Part shown: piece after piece, positions 9,364-18,016 of the stretch | How positions within the stretch are numbered: position 1 is the first letter of the stretch | Layout of the letters: each line of letters opens with the position of its first letter | NCBI GenBank assembly: GCA_035345875.1 | Contig: DAORDH010000001.1 | Location: 186,001 to 250,000, forward strand | DNA from: UBA2033 sp035345875 | Lineage (GTDB): Bacteria; Spirochaetota; Leptospiria; Leptospirales; Leptospiraceae | Reading direction: 5' to 3' | Length of the DNA: 64,000 bases | Notes under the pieces: model-generated | What the model saw: only the letters and a program-made list of their open reading frames with translations | Databases searched by the model: none | What the model was told of the DNA's origin: nothing | Position numbers and translations under genes: made by a program

Positions 9364-10617
9364 ATGACTGATTCCAATGAATACACTGAAAATATTGCTA
9401 AAAGGGCAAGTGCAGCAAAAAGAGAGATTCGCACTTTAAAAACTAGCACAAAAAATGATCTTCTAAAGGCTCTAGCTGATGAAATCTTAAAAAAGAAAGA
9501 AACTATCATGCGAGAAAATGAGAAAGACATTAAAGCAGCTAGAGAGAAGAATCTTTCTCCAACCCTCATTGATCGTCTCCTATTAAATGAAAAGAGAATT
9601 GAATCCTTGGCTACTTCAGTTTTGGAAATAGCAGCTCTTCCTGATCCGATAGGCGAAGTGGTAAGAGGTGTTCATTTGCCAAATGGGATTGAATTAGTAA
9701 GTAAGAGAGTGCCCCTTGGAGTAGTTTTGGTTATCTATGAATCTCGTCCTAATGTAACAATCGATGTAGGAGCCTTGTCTTTTAAATCTGGAAATATTGC
9801 AATTTTAAGAGGGGGAAGCGAAGCAATCTATTCTAATATAGCTCTTGTGACTATTTTTCGAAATATTCTAAAGTCAAAAGGGATCAATGAAGATGCAGTG
9901 ATATTTGTTGATCAAACCGATAGATCTCATATCGTATCACTTCTGTCTAAATCACAAGATATTGATATTGTAGTTCCACGAGGAGGAGAAGGGCTTATAC
10001 AATTTGTTACAGAGAATTCAAAAATACCTGTTATCAAACATGACAAAGGAGTATGCAATATATTTGTAGATGCCTCAGCTGATTTTGAAAAAACAGTGCA
10101 GATACTTCTAAATGCTAAAACCCAAAGACCAGGAGTATGCAATGCAGTTGAGAATGTTTGCATACATAAAGATTTTCCTCAAAAAAAAGAACTACTTGAA
10201 TCACTCAAAGCAAAGAATGTAGATCTACTATTAGATGAACCATTGTTAAGCATCTTTCCAGATGCTAGACTTGCGACAAATGAAGATTATGCGCTGGAAT
10301 TTTTAGATTTACGTTTATCCTTTAAAACAGTTTCGGGAATTGAGGAAGCAATATCCTTTATTGAAAAATATTCTTCCGGACACTCAGAAGCAATTCTTTC
10401 AGAAGATCATAAGAATATCGAAAAGTTTTTAAGCCAATTAGATTCTGCTGCTCTATTTGTGAATTGCTCTACACGTTTTCATGATGGGGGAGAATTTGGC
10501 TTTGGTGCGGAAGTTGGAATTTCTACAGGGAAGCTGCATGTAAGAGGACCAATGGGACTCGTTCACCTAACGACTACAAAGACAATTCTGAGAGGAGATG
10601 GACAGGTCAGAGGATGA
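9364..10617 (+). CDS. proA: gamma-glutamyl phosphate reductase
   Basis: NADPH-dependent second step of proline synthesis, giving glutamate semialdehyde; cytosolic, aldehyde-dehydrogenase fold. Signatures: VPLGVVLVIYESRPNVT, AILRGGSEA, the catalytic Cys in QRPGVCNAVENV, and the C-terminal GGEFGFGAEVGISTGKLHVRGPMGL block. The ATG at 9364 follows GAAGGAAAA at good spacing and gives 417 residues, the normal length; the longer frame from 9316 runs back into the preceding gene. proA overlaps nadD by 4 bp (ATGA). No proB is in the window. Confidence 0.96.
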   Translation: MTDSNEYTENIAKRASAAKREIRTLKTSTKNDLLKALADEILKKKETIMRENEKDIKAAREKNLSPTLIDRLLLNEKRIESLATSVLEIAALPDPIGEVVRGVHLPNGIELVSKRVPLGVVLVIYESRPNVTIDVGALSFKSGNIAILRGGSEAIYSNIALVTIFRNILKSKGINEDAVIFVDQTDRSHIVSLLSKSQDIDIVVPRGGEGLIQFVTENSKIPVIKHDKGVCNIFVDASADFEKTVQILLNAKTQRPGVCNAVENVCIHKDFPQKKELLESLKAKNVDLLLDEPLLSIFPDARLATNEDYALEFLDLRLSFKTVSGIEEAISFIEKYSSGHSEAILSEDHKNIEKFLSQLDSAALFVNCSTRFHDGGEFGFGAEVGISTGKLHVRGPMGLVHLTTTKTILRGDGQVRG

Positions 10618-11201
10618 TTGCAATCTATGGAGGAAGCTTTGATCCTCCTCATCGCGGTCATCTGGGAGTAATTCAAAAGTTCTGGAAATTATTTCCAGAA
10701 TCAAAAGAACTTTTAATCATTCCAAATTACATCTCACCTTTTAAAAAAGCTAAAGGGGTAGATGAAAAGCATCTCTTAGATATGCTGTCCATACTGATTC
10801 AAGAAAATCAAATTTTAAATACAAAGATAGAAGAGTTTGAAATTAGGAAAAAAAAACCAAGTTATACAATTGATACTGTTTTAGAAATACAGAATAGGTA
10901 TCCCAAAGAAGAAATCCAACTGATCATTGGAATGGATAATCTTACAAAATTTAGTTTATGGAAAGATTATAAAAAGATTTTAGAGATAGCAAGGCTTCTT
11001 GTATTTGATCGAGATATTACGGATAATAGAGAGTATCCAGAAGAATTGGGAATATACCGAGATAGAATTTTTATTGTTTCTGATTTTAAAATCGATGCAA
11101 GTTCGTCAGAAATTAGGGAAATGGATCGAACTCGGTGGAATGAGTATATTACTCCTGAAGTTCTTTCTTATATAAAAAATGAGAAATTATATGGATATTG
11201 A
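10614..11201 (+). CDS. nadD: nicotinate-nucleotide adenylyltransferase
   Basis: Transfers AMP from ATP to nicotinate mononucleotide in NAD synthesis. The N terminus MIAIYGGSFDPPHRGHL carries the nucleotidyltransferase GxFxPxHxGH motif, and the C-terminal ISSTEIR-like signature appears as DASSSEIREM. IGMDNLTKFSLWKDY is the substrate loop. The 195 residues are typical. It overlaps proA by 4 bp upstream and yqeK by 11 bp downstream, a pairing common in bacteria. Confidence 0.95.
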   Translation: MIAIYGGSFDPPHRGHLGVIQKFWKLFPESKELLIIPNYISPFKKAKGVDEKHLLDMLSILIQENQILNTKIEEFEIRKKKPSYTIDTVLEIQNRYPKEEIQLIIGMDNLTKFSLWKDYKKILEIARLLVFDRDITDNREYPEELGIYRDRIFIVSDFKIDASSSEIREMDRTRWNEYITPEVLSYIKNEKLYGY

Positions 11202-11766
11202 AAAAGAAATTGAGAGATTTTTAAAAATTGTTCCAGATGAAGTAACACATACAAGATTTGATCATAGTCTTTCAGTAGCAGAACTTGCTGAAAAATTTTC
11301 TGTTTTAAATGGATATTCTTATCCAAGAAAAGCTTACTTAGCTGGAATATTACACGATATTACAAAACAAAAAACAAAAGATTTTCATAGGGAAATATTT
11401 ATAAGAAATGACTTTTCGTATAACGATTTACCAGAGGCAGCTTATCATCCTTTTTCTGCGGTTTTCTATTTGAAAGAAAAATATCTGTTTACAGATGTAG
11501 AAATTTTATCTGCAATTGAAAAGCATACCTTAGGTAATGAAAATTTGTCTCTCTTAGATGAAATTCTTTATGTATCCGATTTTTTAGGATCTGATTATGC
11601 AAAGAGGCAACCTGAATATCAAAATTGGATTTTAGAAACAGAAAAACAACTATCGTTTGGAGTGATATTAAAATCTTCGAAAGTGATAGAAGAACTGATT
11701 GAAAAGAAATTTCGTATCCATCCACTTACAGTTTTTATGTACAATAAATATCTAAATATACATTAA
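11191..11766 (+). CDS. yqeK: HD-domain protein YqeK (probable Ap4A hydrolase)
   Basis: An HD-superfamily metal-dependent phosphohydrolase; YqeK members split diadenosine tetraphosphate symmetrically to ADP. Metal-binding motifs: an early His in TRFDHSLSVAELA, the HD pair in LAGILHDITKQK, and the later His in AAYHPFSAVF and EKHTLG, with the C-terminal Asp in ILYVSDFLG. I prefer the ATG at 11191 (MDIEKEIERF) because family members begin a few residues before the first helix; an in-frame ATG at 11179 adds four residues. It follows nadD, its usual neighbour. The ribosome-silencing factor gene often found next is absent here. Confidence 0.88.
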   Translation: MDIEKEIERFLKIVPDEVTHTRFDHSLSVAELAEKFSVLNGYSYPRKAYLAGILHDITKQKTKDFHREIFIRNDFSYNDLPEAAYHPFSAVFYLKEKYLFTDVEILSAIEKHTLGNENLSLLDEILYVSDFLGSDYAKRQPEYQNWILETEKQLSFGVILKSSKVIEELIEKKFRIHPLTVFMYNKYLNIH

Positions 11767-11840
11767 AAAAAGAAAAGAATTTAAACGAACTTTTATTGGT
11801 TCTTGTTGTCTAAAGAATAATTAAAACAATAGGAGTTTGT

Positions 11841-12155
11841 ATGAAAAAAATTATTTTTTCTATTCTTGTATCGATGATTAGTTTGTCTTCTGTTTGGGCA
11901 ATTGATGAGTTTGAAAAGCTTATGGTAAAAACCGCTGACACACCGGAAGAAAAAAAAGCTATCTATAAATATTTAATGAAAGAAGCTGAGAACAAAAGAA
12001 AAATGGCTGAGAAATTTAAAGAGATGGCAAATGTAAGTAAGGGCGGAAAAGCAATTACACAAATCAACCATAAAAAAGAAATGTTAGAAGAAGCTAAGTC
12101 TTTAGAAGAAAGTGCAGTAGAATATGAAGAATTAGCTAAAAAAGTAAAAGAATAA
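11841..12155 (+). CDS. small secreted coiled-coil protein
   Basis: A 104-residue protein with a clear Sec signal peptide (MKKIIFSILVSMISLSSVWA, cleavage probably after Ala20). The mature 84 residues are almost all charged helix (Lys/Glu heptads such as EEAKSLEESAVEYEELAKK), so a periplasmic coiled coil is likely. A good ribosome binding site (AGGAG) precedes the ATG. It is 74 bp downstream of yqeK and may have its own promoter. I recognise no family. Confidence 0.7.
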   Translation: MKKIIFSILVSMISLSSVWAIDEFEKLMVKTADTPEEKKAIYKYLMKEAENKRKMAEKFKEMANVSKGGKAITQINHKKEMLEEAKSLEESAVEYEELAKKVKE

Positions 12156-12706
12156 TTCATTTCGGCCTGGATTGGATACCGTTTTAATTTTCTTAAATGC
12201 TTATCAAAAAATCCAGGCATTCCCACCCGTTTAAATTCTCCTTTAAACGATACTTCAATTAAGCTAGAGGTAAATATCGATTATTCGTTCCTTCTACTAC
12301 TTTATCTATTATTCTTAAAGAGAAGTGTAGTCTCATCTTAAATTGAGTTTTCGTCTATTGATAAAAAATTACAAGGCAGCTTGAATATGCGGTCTTAAAA
12401 AATGAAAAAAGTATAGATAATATAAGTATAGGGAAGCGTAGGTCGCGACAGTTTTGGAAAAAAAGAAATAGTTAGATTGTTTTGGTCTAATTCCTTTTTC
12501 TCGTGAATATATATTCTGAATTCTGCTAAGTTTTAATTTTAGTATAACCAACTCACACAAATAGAAAAAAATATGCGAACAGGAATGATCTCAGTTTTTT
12601 ATAAATCAAGCAATCATTCGATATATTGTAGCAGTATGGATCCCAACTAATTTTTACTTCGAAAAGAAGTCGAGAGACTCATACTGACATAAAATATTTG
12701 AATAAC
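12156..12706. other. 551-bp gap with several inverted repeats, no convincing gene
   Basis: The gap holds three inverted repeats, listed separately where strong. GCCTGGATT (12165-12173) pairs with AATCCAGGC (12210-12218) across 36 nt. A compact hairpin lies at 12228-12249. CAGTATG (12632-12638) pairs with CATACTG (12680-12686), enclosing a second hairpin, ACTTC (12656-12660) with GAAGT (12666-12670). A minus-strand frame at 12369-12560 is low complexity and aromatic-rich and I do not call it. The repeats could belong to a small RNA or to transcript ends; no promoter or T-run settles this. Confidence 0.5.
12228..12249. repeat. perfect 8-bp hairpin
   Basis: CGTTTAAA (12228-12235) and TTTAAACG (12242-12249) are perfect arms around a 6-nt loop, 73 bp after the small coiled-coil gene. 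No T-tract follows, so it is not a classical intrinsic terminator. It might be an RNA 3'-end structure or a protein-binding palindrome. Confidence 0.45.
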
Positions 12707-13180
12707 CTATTGTTTGTAGATTTGAAATTCTACTCTTCGGTTTTTTGAAATAGATTGATTCTTTTCTTGTTCGTATTCGTTAGCACCGTAATTTTTTGTT
12801 TCTAACTTGGAACCTTCAATTCCTAATGCTTTAGCAACTCTATCTCGAATGTGCTTGGCTCTTCCGTCTGCGATTTTTTTGGCTGCTTCTTCTCCGCCAT
12901 ATGGATCAGCATGCCCTGTAACTTTTAAAGCGTATCCTTCTGGAATTTTGGGAATGATTTCTTTCAGAACTGGAATCCCTTTAGGTTCCCACTCTTTGTA
13001 AAGTTTGTCACTTAACGTTGTTTTGTTTCCTTCGAAACCTTCAATCTCAAGAGTCTCTAATTGTTTGTTCAAATCATTTACAATCGATAAACTAGGGTCT
13101 CCTTTAACGTCTCCGGAACTACACTGTGTCATTTGGAAGCCTAATAAACTAATAAAAATAATAAGTGAAAATCTATTCAT
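12707..13180 (-). CDS. OmpA-family lipoprotein (peptidoglycan-binding)
   Basis: A lipoprotein with a signal ending MTQC (Cys20) followed by SSG. The C-terminal half is an OmpA-like domain: YALKVTGHADPYGG (the family's peptidoglycan-contacting Asp), EEAAKKIADGRAKHIRDRV (matching the usual LSxxRA helix, with Arg kept), and the terminal NRRVEFQIYK. In the family this domain holds the outer membrane to the cell wall by binding diaminopimelate. The 157 residues are short, so it is essentially anchor plus OmpA domain, similar in scale to Pal. A strong AAGGAGAA ribosome binding site precedes the ATG. No tol genes are adjacent. Confidence 0.85.
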   Translation of the reverse strand: MNRFSLIIFISLLGFQMTQCSSGDVKGDPSLSIVNDLNKQLETLEIEGFEGNKTTLSDKLYKEWEPKGIPVLKEIIPKIPEGYALKVTGHADPYGGEEAAKKIADGRAKHIRDRVAKALGIEGSKLETKNYGANEYEQEKNQSISKNRRVEFQIYKQ

Positions 13181-13487
13181 GTATTCTCCTTTATGTATTT
13201 AGACAGGATTTTGGATGAAAGTTTATTTTTTTCTTTTTTACTTATAAAAAATTTCAAACCTTTATCTCACGATTTAAGTTCGTCTCATATTTACAAAAAG
13301 AATCAAAATTGGTTTTAAGGATTTCATTTATAATATTAGAATTGTAAATTAAAAAAGTATAAAAAAGGATAGAAAGAAATTACTTAAATCTCTAAGAAAT
13401 AAAAACTTACCACTTTAATAGGGATTTTCAGCATAATTTTAGTTGTCTTAAATCTATTCTAAAAAATGATTCTTTATAAGTAGTAAT
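13181..13487. other. 307-bp intergenic region between divergent genes
   Basis: AT-rich spacer between the OmpA-like lipoprotein (minus) and a membrane protein (plus), so it should hold two promoters. I see the ribosome binding site of the lipoprotein (near 13185-13193) but no confident -35/-10 pair, repeat or RNA gene. Confidence 0.5.
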
Positions 13488-14006
13488 ATGAGTTCGAAAA
13501 GATTTAGTGTCGAAAGAAAGCAAGACCGAGTCATTTATACATATGACCGTTATGATCATTTTTCCTTTATATTGATAGGATTCTCTGCGTATTTTATTGT
13601 TGATTTCTTAATTAATTTTAAGCCGGAGAAGTATGCATTGGATTCAATAAATATGGACAGTGTTTTTGGTATAATATCCTTACTCGTCCCTGCTTATTTA
13701 TTTTACTCCATTATAAATTCTGGGTTCAATTCTACTATTCTTGAAATAAATTATGACTCTGTGATTATTTCCGAATCTCCCATTCCAATTTCTTTCACTA
13801 AAAAAATTTTAAGAAAAGATATAGTCAAAATATTTACAAGTTCTGAGTCATTCGAAAATGATGGACGATGGGAACAGCATACAATATTCCTTCAACTAGC
13901 GGATAATACAGAATTACCTGTCTTCAAATACATTACAGATTTAAGTGAATGTAAAACAATGGAAGCAATGATCAGAAGAGATTTGTTTAGCTCAGAGCTG
14001 GATTAG
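13488..14006 (+). CDS. small membrane protein of unknown function
   Basis: A 172-residue protein with two predicted membrane helices (about residues 25-43 and 60-78, including FSFILIGFSAYFIVDFLI and FGIISLLVPAYLFYSII). A soluble beta-rich C-terminal domain with many hydrophobic/charged alternations follows (ILEINYDSVIIS, HTIFLQLADNTELPVF). This two-helix plus beta-domain layout resembles bacterial PH-like membrane proteins, but no motif proves it. It has no ribosome binding site of note and no operon partner. Confidence 0.6.
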   Translation: MSSKRFSVERKQDRVIYTYDRYDHFSFILIGFSAYFIVDFLINFKPEKYALDSINMDSVFGIISLLVPAYLFYSIINSGFNSTILEINYDSVIISESPIPISFTKKILRKDIVKIFTSSESFENDGRWEQHTIFLQLADNTELPVFKYITDLSECKTMEAMIRRDLFSSELD

Positions 14007-14418
14007 AGAAGAATATCTTATACCTGTGGTTTCTTAAAACAGGCTTTGACAACCTGTTTAAAAAACTAGATTCTGTGTGATCGATAAACTCTATATAACA
14101 TACTGAATCCTGCGGATTTTGCGGGGAAAATATTCATTACACAAATAACTACGCGATCAGATGTGATACCGATTGGAGTGTTAAAATGTGTTTCGGTTTC
14201 CATTTCGTCTATGGTTCTAGAAGTTGCTTGGTAACTATCCGATATGCGAAAGATAGCAGAAGAATTTATTCTCTTTGGCAGTGTTTGATAGGCGGACATC
14301 TAATATTTATTGGAAGGACATCCTAAATTTATACGCTTTCTGCTTCTTAATCAGCTAAAGTAAGTTAAAATAATTTTGCTTTCCTTATTCTGCCGTCTAA
14401 TTAGGGTAAGAGATCACG
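14007..14418. other. 412-bp gap with a weak inverted repeat and a possible small frame
   Basis: AAACAGG (14037-14043) pairs with CCTGTTT (14053-14059) just after the preceding gene. The downstream bases are A-rich rather than T-rich, so it is not a standard terminator. The rest includes a minus-strand frame at 14066-14299, listed separately. No RNA gene is apparent. Confidence 0.4.
14066..14299 (-). CDS. possible small protein or gene remnant
   Basis: A 77-residue frame whose composition looks coding rather than random (mixed polar and hydrophobic residues, few repeats; begins MSAYQTLPKRINSSAIFRISD). It has no clear ribosome binding site, signal peptide, or motif I recognise. It lies in an otherwise empty gap between two plus-strand genes. 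It may be a real small gene, a fragment of a longer lost gene, or chance. Treat as tentative. Confidence 0.3.
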   Translation of the reverse strand: MSAYQTLPKRINSSAIFRISDSYQATSRTIDEMETETHFNTPIGITSDRVVICVMNIFPAKSAGFSMLYRVYRSHRI

Positions 14419-15786
14419 ATGAAAGTATTTTTCCCATTACAAAAAAAGTTTAAGACACGAGGTTTGTTTCAACTTTTGTTTTTTTTGTTAGATCTTGGTT
14501 CCAAAAAAGCAAGTCCGGAAGATCAAATTCGAATTCGAATTACAAATTTAATTTCTTTATCCTTTATACTTGGAATTTTTATTTTTACATTCATGCAGTT
14601 GATTTTATTTTCTCTAGAGGAGATGCCTTTCTTAATTTCCTTTGGAATTTTAAATCTAATCATTTTACTATTGAATGGTTTGGGATTTAGTTCTTATACG
14701 AAAGGCTTACATATAATTATAATCAATCTTTCCATTTTCGTAATTGTTCAAAAAGAAAAAGATTTACCCGCTATTGTAGTATATCAATTATTAGCCGCAT
14801 TTCTTCCATTTTTGTTGTTTAGATGGAATCAAATTAAATATATAATAATTTCTATTTTATTTAATTTTGCCTTAGTGATTTTAAGTTCACCTTATCTTTT
14901 TTCATGGCTCACTCCAAATACACACACAAAAGAACAAATTGTTTATGAAACTGCTTTTGCTCTCTGGAATAGTTATGTGTGCTCGATTTGTTTTTTATTA
15001 TATTTCTATGTTCAAAATGAAAAAATGAAACGTCGTGTGGCATCCCAAACTCTTAGAACTAAGAATTTAAATGCACAACTCACTGAATTATTAGAAGAAC
15101 AAAAACTCACTACTCAAATCATTGCGCATGACTTACGTAATCCGCTGAGTTCCATTTTAGGTATTCATTCCATTTTAAATCCGATCCTTAAATCAAATCA
15201 AGAACTCCCTCAACAAATTTCTAAATTTATCGATCTAATTTTTAAATCAGCGGAAAACGGAATTCGAGTGATAGAAGATATTCAAGATGCATACTCATTT
15301 GAACAAAAAGATACAACTATTGAAATCCATTCTTTTGTTTTAGAAGATTTATTGAATGAAATGAAATCAAATTTTCTTCAAAAAATCCAAGAAAAGCAAT
15401 TGCATTTCATTATATCTTGCCCGACTGGACTTCGGCTAAAGACAAATCGGCTTCGTTTATCAAGAGCGATCGAAAATGCGCTTACCAATGCTATTAAGTT
15501 TACTCCAGTGCAAGGAGATATATTTATCAAGGTATTTACAAAAGATTATATTGATATAACGATTCAGGATACAGGTATTGGAATCCCAAAGAAACTACAT
15601 AGATATTTATTCCAAAAATTTACACAGGCAAAAAGAAGAGGTATACAAAATGAAGCTTCTACTGGACTTGGGATGTACATCATTCATAAAATTATGACTT
15701 CTCTCGGTGGAACCGTCACTGTCGACAGTATAGAAAATCAAGGAACAAGCATTAGTCTTTTATTGCCTTTGTCTAATATGGAATGA
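14419..15786 (+). CDS. membrane sensor histidine kinase
   Basis: A 455-residue two-component kinase. The N-terminal 200 residues hold about six membrane helices with short loops and no large periplasmic sensor, so it may sense the membrane or an intramembrane signal. A short coiled coil leads to the H-box IIAHDLRNPLSSILG (phospho-acceptor His237). The ATPase domain shows N-box ENALTNAIKFT, G1 DTGIGIP and G2 STGLGMYIIHK. No response regulator gene is adjacent, so it is an orphan kinase here. Confidence 0.9.
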   Translation: MKVFFPLQKKFKTRGLFQLLFFLLDLGSKKASPEDQIRIRITNLISLSFILGIFIFTFMQLILFSLEEMPFLISFGILNLIILLLNGLGFSSYTKGLHIIIINLSIFVIVQKEKDLPAIVVYQLLAAFLPFLLFRWNQIKYIIISILFNFALVILSSPYLFSWLTPNTHTKEQIVYETAFALWNSYVCSICFLLYFYVQNEKMKRRVASQTLRTKNLNAQLTELLEEQKLTTQIIAHDLRNPLSSILGIHSILNPILKSNQELPQQISKFIDLIFKSAENGIRVIEDIQDAYSFEQKDTTIEIHSFVLEDLLNEMKSNFLQKIQEKQLHFIISCPTGLRLKTNRLRLSRAIENALTNAIKFTPVQGDIFIKVFTKDYIDITIQDTGIGIPKKLHRYLFQKFTQAKRRGIQNEASTGLGMYIIHKIMTSLGGTVTVDSIENQGTSISLLLPLSNME

Positions 15787-15821
15787 ATTTTTTAATGAAT
15801 AAAAGACGTTATCCTATATAT

Positions 15822-16589
15822 TTATATATCCATTTCTAAAATCACAGGTGCATGGTCTGAGACAACAAGACTTGCATCGATAAAACAGGATTGTATTTTT
15901 TTCTCTAAATTCTTAGTAACAAAAAAATAATCGATTCTCCATCCCTTATTATTAGCACGTGCATTGAATCTGTAGGTCCACCAGGAATAAGCATGTAGCT
16001 TATCAGGATTAGCCGCTCGAAAGGCATCTACCATTCCTGATTGTAAAAAGTCTGTTACCCATTTTCTTTCTTCCGGAAGAAATCCACTGTTTTTCTCATT
16101 GCCTTTTGGATTGTGAATATCTTTCTCTGTATGTGCAATATTAACATCTCCGCAGATAATTAATTTTTTATATTTCTTTTCCCATTCTGATTTCTTTTTT
16201 AAATAGAAATCTAAAAAATCCATTTTCACAGCTTGACGTTCCTCGCCGGAAGTTCCGGAAGGGAAATACGTATTTATAAAGGCAAAGTTTTTAAACTCAA
16301 CCAATATATTTCTACCTTCTGAATCAAATAGTTTATTGCCGATTCCGATTTCATGAGATTTAGGTTTTTGCAAGGAAAAGATAGCTGTTCCACTATAACC
16401 TTTTTTTTCGGCAGGAAAAATAAATTCGCTATAACCCAATTTATGAAAAAAATCCAAATCAATATCTTCTCTAGATGCTTTAATTTCTTGAAAAGCAAGA
16501 ATATCGGCTTTACTTTTTTTCAAATAATCAAAGAGTCCTTTTGTTTTTGCGGAGCGAATTCCATTACAATTCAGTGTGATTAGTTTCAT
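15822..16589 (-). CDS. xthA: exodeoxyribonuclease III (AP endonuclease family)
   Basis: Mg-dependent nuclease of base-excision repair, acting at abasic sites and as a 3' exonuclease. Motifs: MKLITLNCNGIRSA (metal/Asn), LAFQEIKAS (catalytic Glu), GYSGTAIFS, CGDVNIAHTEKDIHNPK (Asp/Asn), WWTYRFNARANNKGWRIDYFF and the C-terminal SDHAPV. The ATG at 16589 follows AAAGGAATTT and gives 255 residues; a longer frame from 16610 adds seven unlikely residues. It converges on the histidine kinase gene. Confidence 0.93.
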   Translation of the reverse strand: MKLITLNCNGIRSAKTKGLFDYLKKSKADILAFQEIKASREDIDLDFFHKLGYSEFIFPAEKKGYSGTAIFSLQKPKSHEIGIGNKLFDSEGRNILVEFKNFAFINTYFPSGTSGEERQAVKMDFLDFYLKKKSEWEKKYKKLIICGDVNIAHTEKDIHNPKGNEKNSGFLPEERKWVTDFLQSGMVDAFRAANPDKLHAYSWWTYRFNARANNKGWRIDYFFVTKNLEKKIQSCFIDASLVVSDHAPVILEMDI

Positions 16590-16631
16590 AAATTCCTTTT
16601 CTCCTAACATGCTTTCTGTTCCCTAGTTATT

Positions 16632-17918
16632 ATGGCTATAAAAATTAAAAAAATTAGTATAAAAAACGAATCAGAGTATTCTGAGATATTAAAAAGAGCA
16701 AAGGGAGATATCTCTGAAGCTTTAAATGTAGTAATTCCAATTCTAGAAGACGTAAAGAAAAATGGAGATGCGGCTATTCGACGTTATACTGAAAAATTTG
16801 ATTCCCTTTCATTAAATGAGTTCAAATTTGAAACAAAAGATTTAGAAGCAAAAATTCCAGAGGATTGGAAGAAAGCTCTAGAAAATGCAAAGTCAAACAT
16901 AAGACAATTTCATGCTGCTCAGTTTAAAACTAATATGGAAGTAGAAGTTAGTGGAAATAGATTAGGTATAAAATACACTCCAATTGAATCTGTAGCAGTT
17001 TATGCACCAGGTGGCAAAGCTCTCTATCCTTCCTCTGTTTTAATGGGAGCAATTCCTGCAAAAATCGCTGGAGTTAAAAAAGTCTCTCTCATCACTCCAC
17101 CATCAAAGGATGGTAATTTAAATCCTGTTTTATTATACGCAGCTCAAATTTCTGGAGTAGATACAATCTATACGATAGGTGGAGCTCAAGGGATTGCAGG
17201 ATTAGCTTATGGAACGGAAACAATTCGAAAGGCTGAATTCATAGTAGGTCCAGGAAATAGATTTGTAACTGCTGCAAAGTCTTATTTGGCAGGGATTGGA
17301 CAGATTGGAATTGAAAGCCCTGCGGGTCCAAGCGAAGTATTAATTATTGCCGATGATAGTGCAAATCCTAGTTGGGTTGCCTGTGATATGTTATCTCAAG
17401 CAGAGCATGGAGAAGATTCCGTTGCAATACTTGTGACCGATTCAGAAAAATTGTCTTTAGAAGTGAGTAAAGAATTGGAAAAAGCGTTATCAGAAAGGCC
17501 AAAGAGAAAAGAAATAAAATCGAAAGCTATCTATGATAACAGTATTATATTGATTTTTCCAACAATCGAGGAGGGAATTGAATTTTCAAACCTTTACGCA
17601 CCAGAACATTTAGAAATTATTACACGAAATCATAAAAAAGATTTTGAAAAGATTTTACATGCTGGTTCTGTATTCTTAGGTCCATATTCACCAGTAGCAA
17701 TGGGAGATTATATTTCAGGAACAAATCATGTCCTTCCAACTGCTGGAGGAAGTAGAATTTATTCATCACTTGGGGTAGATACTTTCTTAAAAAGAGTAAC
17801 GTATCAAGAGATACAAAAAGATTCATTAAAGAAGCTTTATCCATTTGTAAAAACACTTTCGGAAATTGAAGGCCTAGATGAAGAGCATGGAACTTCTGTT
17901 TATCTAAGAACCTTATAA
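16632..17918 (+). CDS. hisD: histidinol dehydrogenase
   Basis: NAD-dependent oxidation of L-histidinol to histidine, the last two steps of the pathway. Signatures: AVYAPGGKALYPSSVLMGAIPAK-type nucleotide region, IGGAQGIAGLAYGT, GPGNRFVTAAKSY, IESPAGPSEVLIIAD, the zinc-site SQAEHGEDS, APEHLEI, and GTNHVLPT near the C terminus. The 428 residues are full length. It stands apart from other his genes. Divergent from xthA with 42 bp between starts. Confidence 0.95.
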   Translation: MAIKIKKISIKNESEYSEILKRAKGDISEALNVVIPILEDVKKNGDAAIRRYTEKFDSLSLNEFKFETKDLEAKIPEDWKKALENAKSNIRQFHAAQFKTNMEVEVSGNRLGIKYTPIESVAVYAPGGKALYPSSVLMGAIPAKIAGVKKVSLITPPSKDGNLNPVLLYAAQISGVDTIYTIGGAQGIAGLAYGTETIRKAEFIVGPGNRFVTAAKSYLAGIGQIGIESPAGPSEVLIIADDSANPSWVACDMLSQAEHGEDSVAILVTDSEKLSLEVSKELEKALSERPKRKEIKSKAIYDNSIILIFPTIEEGIEFSNLYAPEHLEIITRNHKKDFEKILHAGSVFLGPYSPVAMGDYISGTNHVLPTAGGSRIYSSLGVDTFLKRVTYQEIQKDSLKKLYPFVKTLSEIEGLDEEHGTSVYLRTL

Positions 17919-17931
17919 ATGAGAATTCTCC

Positions 17932-17978
17932 ATATGAAATAAAAATTTTCTTTACAAAATTTATATTTCATATATAAG
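17932..17978 (+). promoter_or_regulatory. candidate promoter with flanking inverted repeat
   Basis: A -35-like TTTACA (17951-17956) and a -10-like TATAAG (17973-17978) are 16 bp apart. A 10-bp inverted repeat brackets the -35 region: ATATGAAATA (17932-17941) and TATTTCATAT (17964-17973). This lies 14 to 85 bp downstream of hisD and upstream of the STAS gene, whose GGAGGGAC ribosome binding site follows. It may be an operator, or the repeat may instead form a weak hairpin ending the hisD transcript. Confidence 0.4.
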
Positions 17979-18016
17979 GTCTCCATTTTCAAAGCGTAGT
18001 CATATTTGGAGGGACA

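Noticed and set aside
12369..12560. Minus-strand 63-codon frame
   Set aside because: Biased toward Tyr, Phe and Leu, with no ribosome binding site or motif; it looks like AT-rich chance.
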